From Bdellovibrio sp. CG10_big_fil_rev_8_21_14_0_10_47_8 (GTDB lineage: Bacteria > Bdellovibrionota > Bdellovibrionia > Bdellovibrionales > Bdellovibrionaceae): 15,120 bases of DNA. Each line of letters begins with the position of its first letter. Positions within the stretch are counted from its first letter, which is position 1. This document shows, one piece after another, positions 14,191 through 15,120 of this stretch. The stretch is from contig PEZR01000170.1 in NCBI GenBank assembly GCA_002773975.1, positions 1 through 15,120 on the forward strand, given 5' to 3'. Both the position numbers and the translations under genes were made by a program. Below the pieces are notes generated by a model, which saw only the letters and a list, made by a program, of their open reading frames with translations, was not told where the DNA came from and did not search any database.

Positions 14191-14703
14191 ATGAAGAGCG
14201 ATATTCAAACCATTGCCTCTATCGTCTGTGATTGTTTACTCAAGCATGGAATTGATGCAGTCCTTTCAGGCGGGGCTGTTGTTTCGATTTATACGAATAA
14301 TGAGTATGAATCGAAAGACCTCGACTTTATTTCATCAAGCGACATTAAGACTATTGAAAAGGCCCTCACCGGGATTGGGTTTTCAAAATCTTCTGGAAGA
14401 CACTTCACGCATCCGAAAACTGAATATTTTATCGAATTCCCTAAGCCACCGCTTGCGATAGGCAACATGCCGATCAAGGAGTGGGCTATTCAAAACAATA
14501 AGGCCGGAAAGCTTCAACTCTTGACACCGACTCATTCGGTCATGGACCGACTCGCTGGATATTTTCATTGGAACGACAAACAGAATCTTGATCAAGCTCT
14601 GATGATCGCAAAAAAGCATCCAATCAAAATTAAGGAAATCGAAAGGTGGGCCAAAAACGAAGGAGAAGAACAAAAGTATGAAATTTTCCGGAAAAGTCTT
14701 TAA
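14191..14703 (+). CDS. nucleotidyltransferase-fold protein (AbiEii/MNT-like), possible toxin
   Basis: 170 residues from the ATG at 14191. A TTG at 14179, which overlaps the previous TGA, would add four residues and give tight translational coupling; neither has a convincing ribosome binding site. The N-terminal part has the minimal polymerase-beta nucleotidyltransferase signature: LSGGAVVSIY (Gly27, Gly28) followed by SKDLDF (Asp43 and Asp45), and a possible third acidic residue in YFIEFP (Glu82). The C-terminal part contains LLTPTHSVMDRLAGYFHWND, a pattern I associate with small uncharacterised nucleotidyltransferases. Such proteins transfer nucleotides to tRNA or protein targets; AbiEii-type members are toxins. 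Here the catalytic residues look intact. Substrate and toxicity are not shown by the sequence. Confidence 0.75.
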   Translation: MKSDIQTIASIVCDCLLKHGIDAVLSGGAVVSIYTNNEYESKDLDFISSSDIKTIEKALTGIGFSKSSGRHFTHPKTEYFIEFPKPPLAIGNMPIKEWAIQNNKAGKLQLLTPTHSVMDRLAGYFHWNDKQNLDQALMIAKKHPIKIKEIERWAKNEGEEQKYEIFRKSL

Positions 14704-14875
14704 AACAATCTCCATAGTGGGCATCACCAAGCAACAACTGCTTCAGCGCCCTATCGCGGTCGGCATTCACCAAGTGACCTGGGCCCCAACTTAGAGCCAC
14801 GGTCAAAGAGAATCCTCCCGCGTGCAAACGCGGCTACCCGGTTATCGGCGTGAAGCACAGGAGGGTGGAGTACCG
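14704..14875. other. structured intergenic segment, no convincing gene
   Basis: The segment holds several potential RNA folds: GGGC/GCCC (14719-14722, 14748-14751) enclosing AAGCA-ACAAC-TGCTT (14729-14743); TCAC-CAA-GTGA (14767-14777); CCGCGT-GCAA-ACGCGG with a GNRA loop (14818-14833); and ATCCTCC with GGAGGGT (14812-14818, 14860-14866) closing the last. GGCATCACCAAG (14720-14731) recurs as GGCATTCACCAAG (14762-14774). One + strand frame is open over the region except for a single TAG (14792-14794). I recognise no RNA family. Confidence 0.4.
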
Positions 14876-14904
14876 TTGCCAAAATTAAAATGCGGCAAGA
14901 TAAA
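14876..14904 (+). promoter_or_regulatory. candidate sigma-70-type promoter for a small RNA
   Basis: TTGCCA (14876-14881; five of six match TTGACA) and GATAAA (14899-14904; four of six match TATAAT) are exactly 17 bases apart. The predicted start at about 14911 coincides with the first base of a hairpin, with no gene on this strand downstream. Confidence 0.45.
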
Positions 14905-14910
14905 TTGCTT

Positions 14911-14992
14911 AACACGGCATATTCCCAGAGATCCGTGTTCTGAGATGCCGAACTACGGGGGCCCATCCATCGGATGAAGCCCCCGAAATTTT
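14911..14992 (+). ncRNA. candidate small RNA of about 80 nt ending in an intrinsic terminator
   Basis: The segment begins with AACACGG (14911-14917), which pairs perfectly with CCGTGTT (14933-14939). An alternative, mutually exclusive stem, CGGCAT (14915-14920) with ATGCCG (14945-14950), uses some of the same bases. It ends in a strong GC-rich terminator. With the promoter just upstream this makes a complete, independent short transcription unit. No open frame of note lies wholly within it and I do not recognise the family. A decoy or trans-acting RNA is possible. Existence of a transcript is inferred. Confidence 0.4.
14956..14992 (+). terminator. intrinsic, possibly bidirectional terminator
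   Basis: CGGGGGC (14956-14962) pairs with GCCCCCG (14979-14985). An inner stem CATCC-ATC-GGATG (14964-14976) extends it to 12 pairs with small bulges. AAATTTTA follows on the + strand. It also lies just after the stop codon of the - strand gene (14991-14993), so it may serve both directions, although the - strand tail is poor in T. Confidence 0.7.
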
Positions 14993-15120
14993 ATTCTACC
15001 GAGTCGGGATTCCGCATGATCAAGATCGCCGCCATTAATTTGGGCAGATAATCTTTGTCACCTTCATAACCGTTGCGAATGAGGGTCCACGCGTCTCTTG
15101 AGCCAAGAGCATTCATCCCC
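14991..15120 (-). CDS. C-terminal fragment of an unrecognised protein, runs off the window
   Basis: On the - strand an open frame enters from the window edge and ends in TAA at 14993-14991, giving 42 visible residues including WTLIRNGYEGDKDYLPKLMA and ILIMRNPDSVE. Composition is protein-like (mixed hydrophobic and charged, probably helical), and a strong hairpin follows directly after the stop, as expected for a real gene end. The start is beyond 15120; an internal ATG near the edge would give only 41 residues. I do not recognise the family. Confidence 0.5.
   Translation of the reverse strand, partial: GMNALGSRDAWTLIRNGYEGDKDYLPKLMAAILIMRNPDSVE

Noticed and set aside
14751..14966. - strand open frame with a GSKLGPRSLGE-like stretch that recalls carbamoyltransferases
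   Set aside because: The likeness is a few residues only, with no supporting flanking motif; the frame overlaps the structured segment and has no ribosome binding site.
14678..14976. + strand frame from ATG 14678 (38 codons) continuing after TAG to 14976
   Set aside because: It overlaps the nucleotidyltransferase end, has poor start spacing and an internal stop, and gives no recognisable protein; mentioned only as an alternative reading of the segment.
14704..14990. tmRNA, RNase P RNA, SRP RNA or c-di-GMP riboswitch
   Set aside because: Compared by eye with the conserved cores of these RNAs; a GCACAGG stretch resembles part of the c-di-GMP-I motif but the rest is absent.
1..15120. CRISPR array, insertion sequence or integrase
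   Set aside because: No regularly spaced repeats, terminal inverted repeats with target duplication, or transposase/integrase frame seen.

Overview
The window looks like chromosomal DNA from a predatory or deltaproteobacterium-like Gram-negative of the Bdellovibrionota (Bdellovibrio type). This is inferred from three things: a gliding-machinery (Glt/Agm-like) envelope cluster of the kind known from Myxococcus and Bdellovibrio, outer-membrane biogenesis genes (an LptE-like lipoprotein and beta-barrel proteins), and the general style of the housekeeping genes. No species can be named from the sequence alone.

Layout. (1) Positions 1-5674, + strand: a closely spaced envelope cluster. It starts with the 3' part of a protein with one membrane span and a TonB-like AgmX/PglI C-terminal domain, then an outer-membrane beta-barrel, a large periplasmic TPR protein, a periplasmic coiled-coil protein and an unrecognised secreted protein. 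The first four resemble a Glt trans-envelope core: inner-membrane TonB-like part, periplasmic TPR/coiled-coil parts and an outer-membrane barrel. (2) 5671-7311, - strand: murJ (lipid II flippase), sharing overlapping stop codons with the preceding gene. (3) 7371-7637, + strand: rpsT (ribosomal protein S20) with a UUG start, divergent from murJ. (4) 7702-9797, - strand: lptE, holA and a PilZ-domain protein. (5) 9796-13318, + strand: a class V aminotransferase overlapping a SerA-type dehydrogenase (probably the serine pathway), then purA. The aminotransferase and lptE start codons overlap on opposite strands in one CATG.

(6) 13437-13606: tRNA-Lys(UUU) and tRNA-Glu(UUC). (7) 13607-15120: a more accessory-looking stretch downstream of the tRNAs. 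A small winged-helix protein is followed, with at most a few bases of overlap or a short gap, by a small nucleotidyltransferase-fold protein. This resembles AbiE/MNT-type regulator-nucleotidyltransferase pairs. Its promoter has an inverted repeat in the spacer, and the ribosome binding site lies inside a hairpin. Next comes a structured intergenic segment, a candidate ~80-nt small RNA (promoter, hairpin, intrinsic terminator), and the 3' end of an unrecognised - strand gene that runs off the window.

The most interesting parts are the doubly controlled winged-helix/nucleotidyltransferase pair with the adjacent candidate sRNA, the Glt-like cluster, and the CATG overlapping divergent starts. All functional calls come from reading the sequence; no database search was possible.
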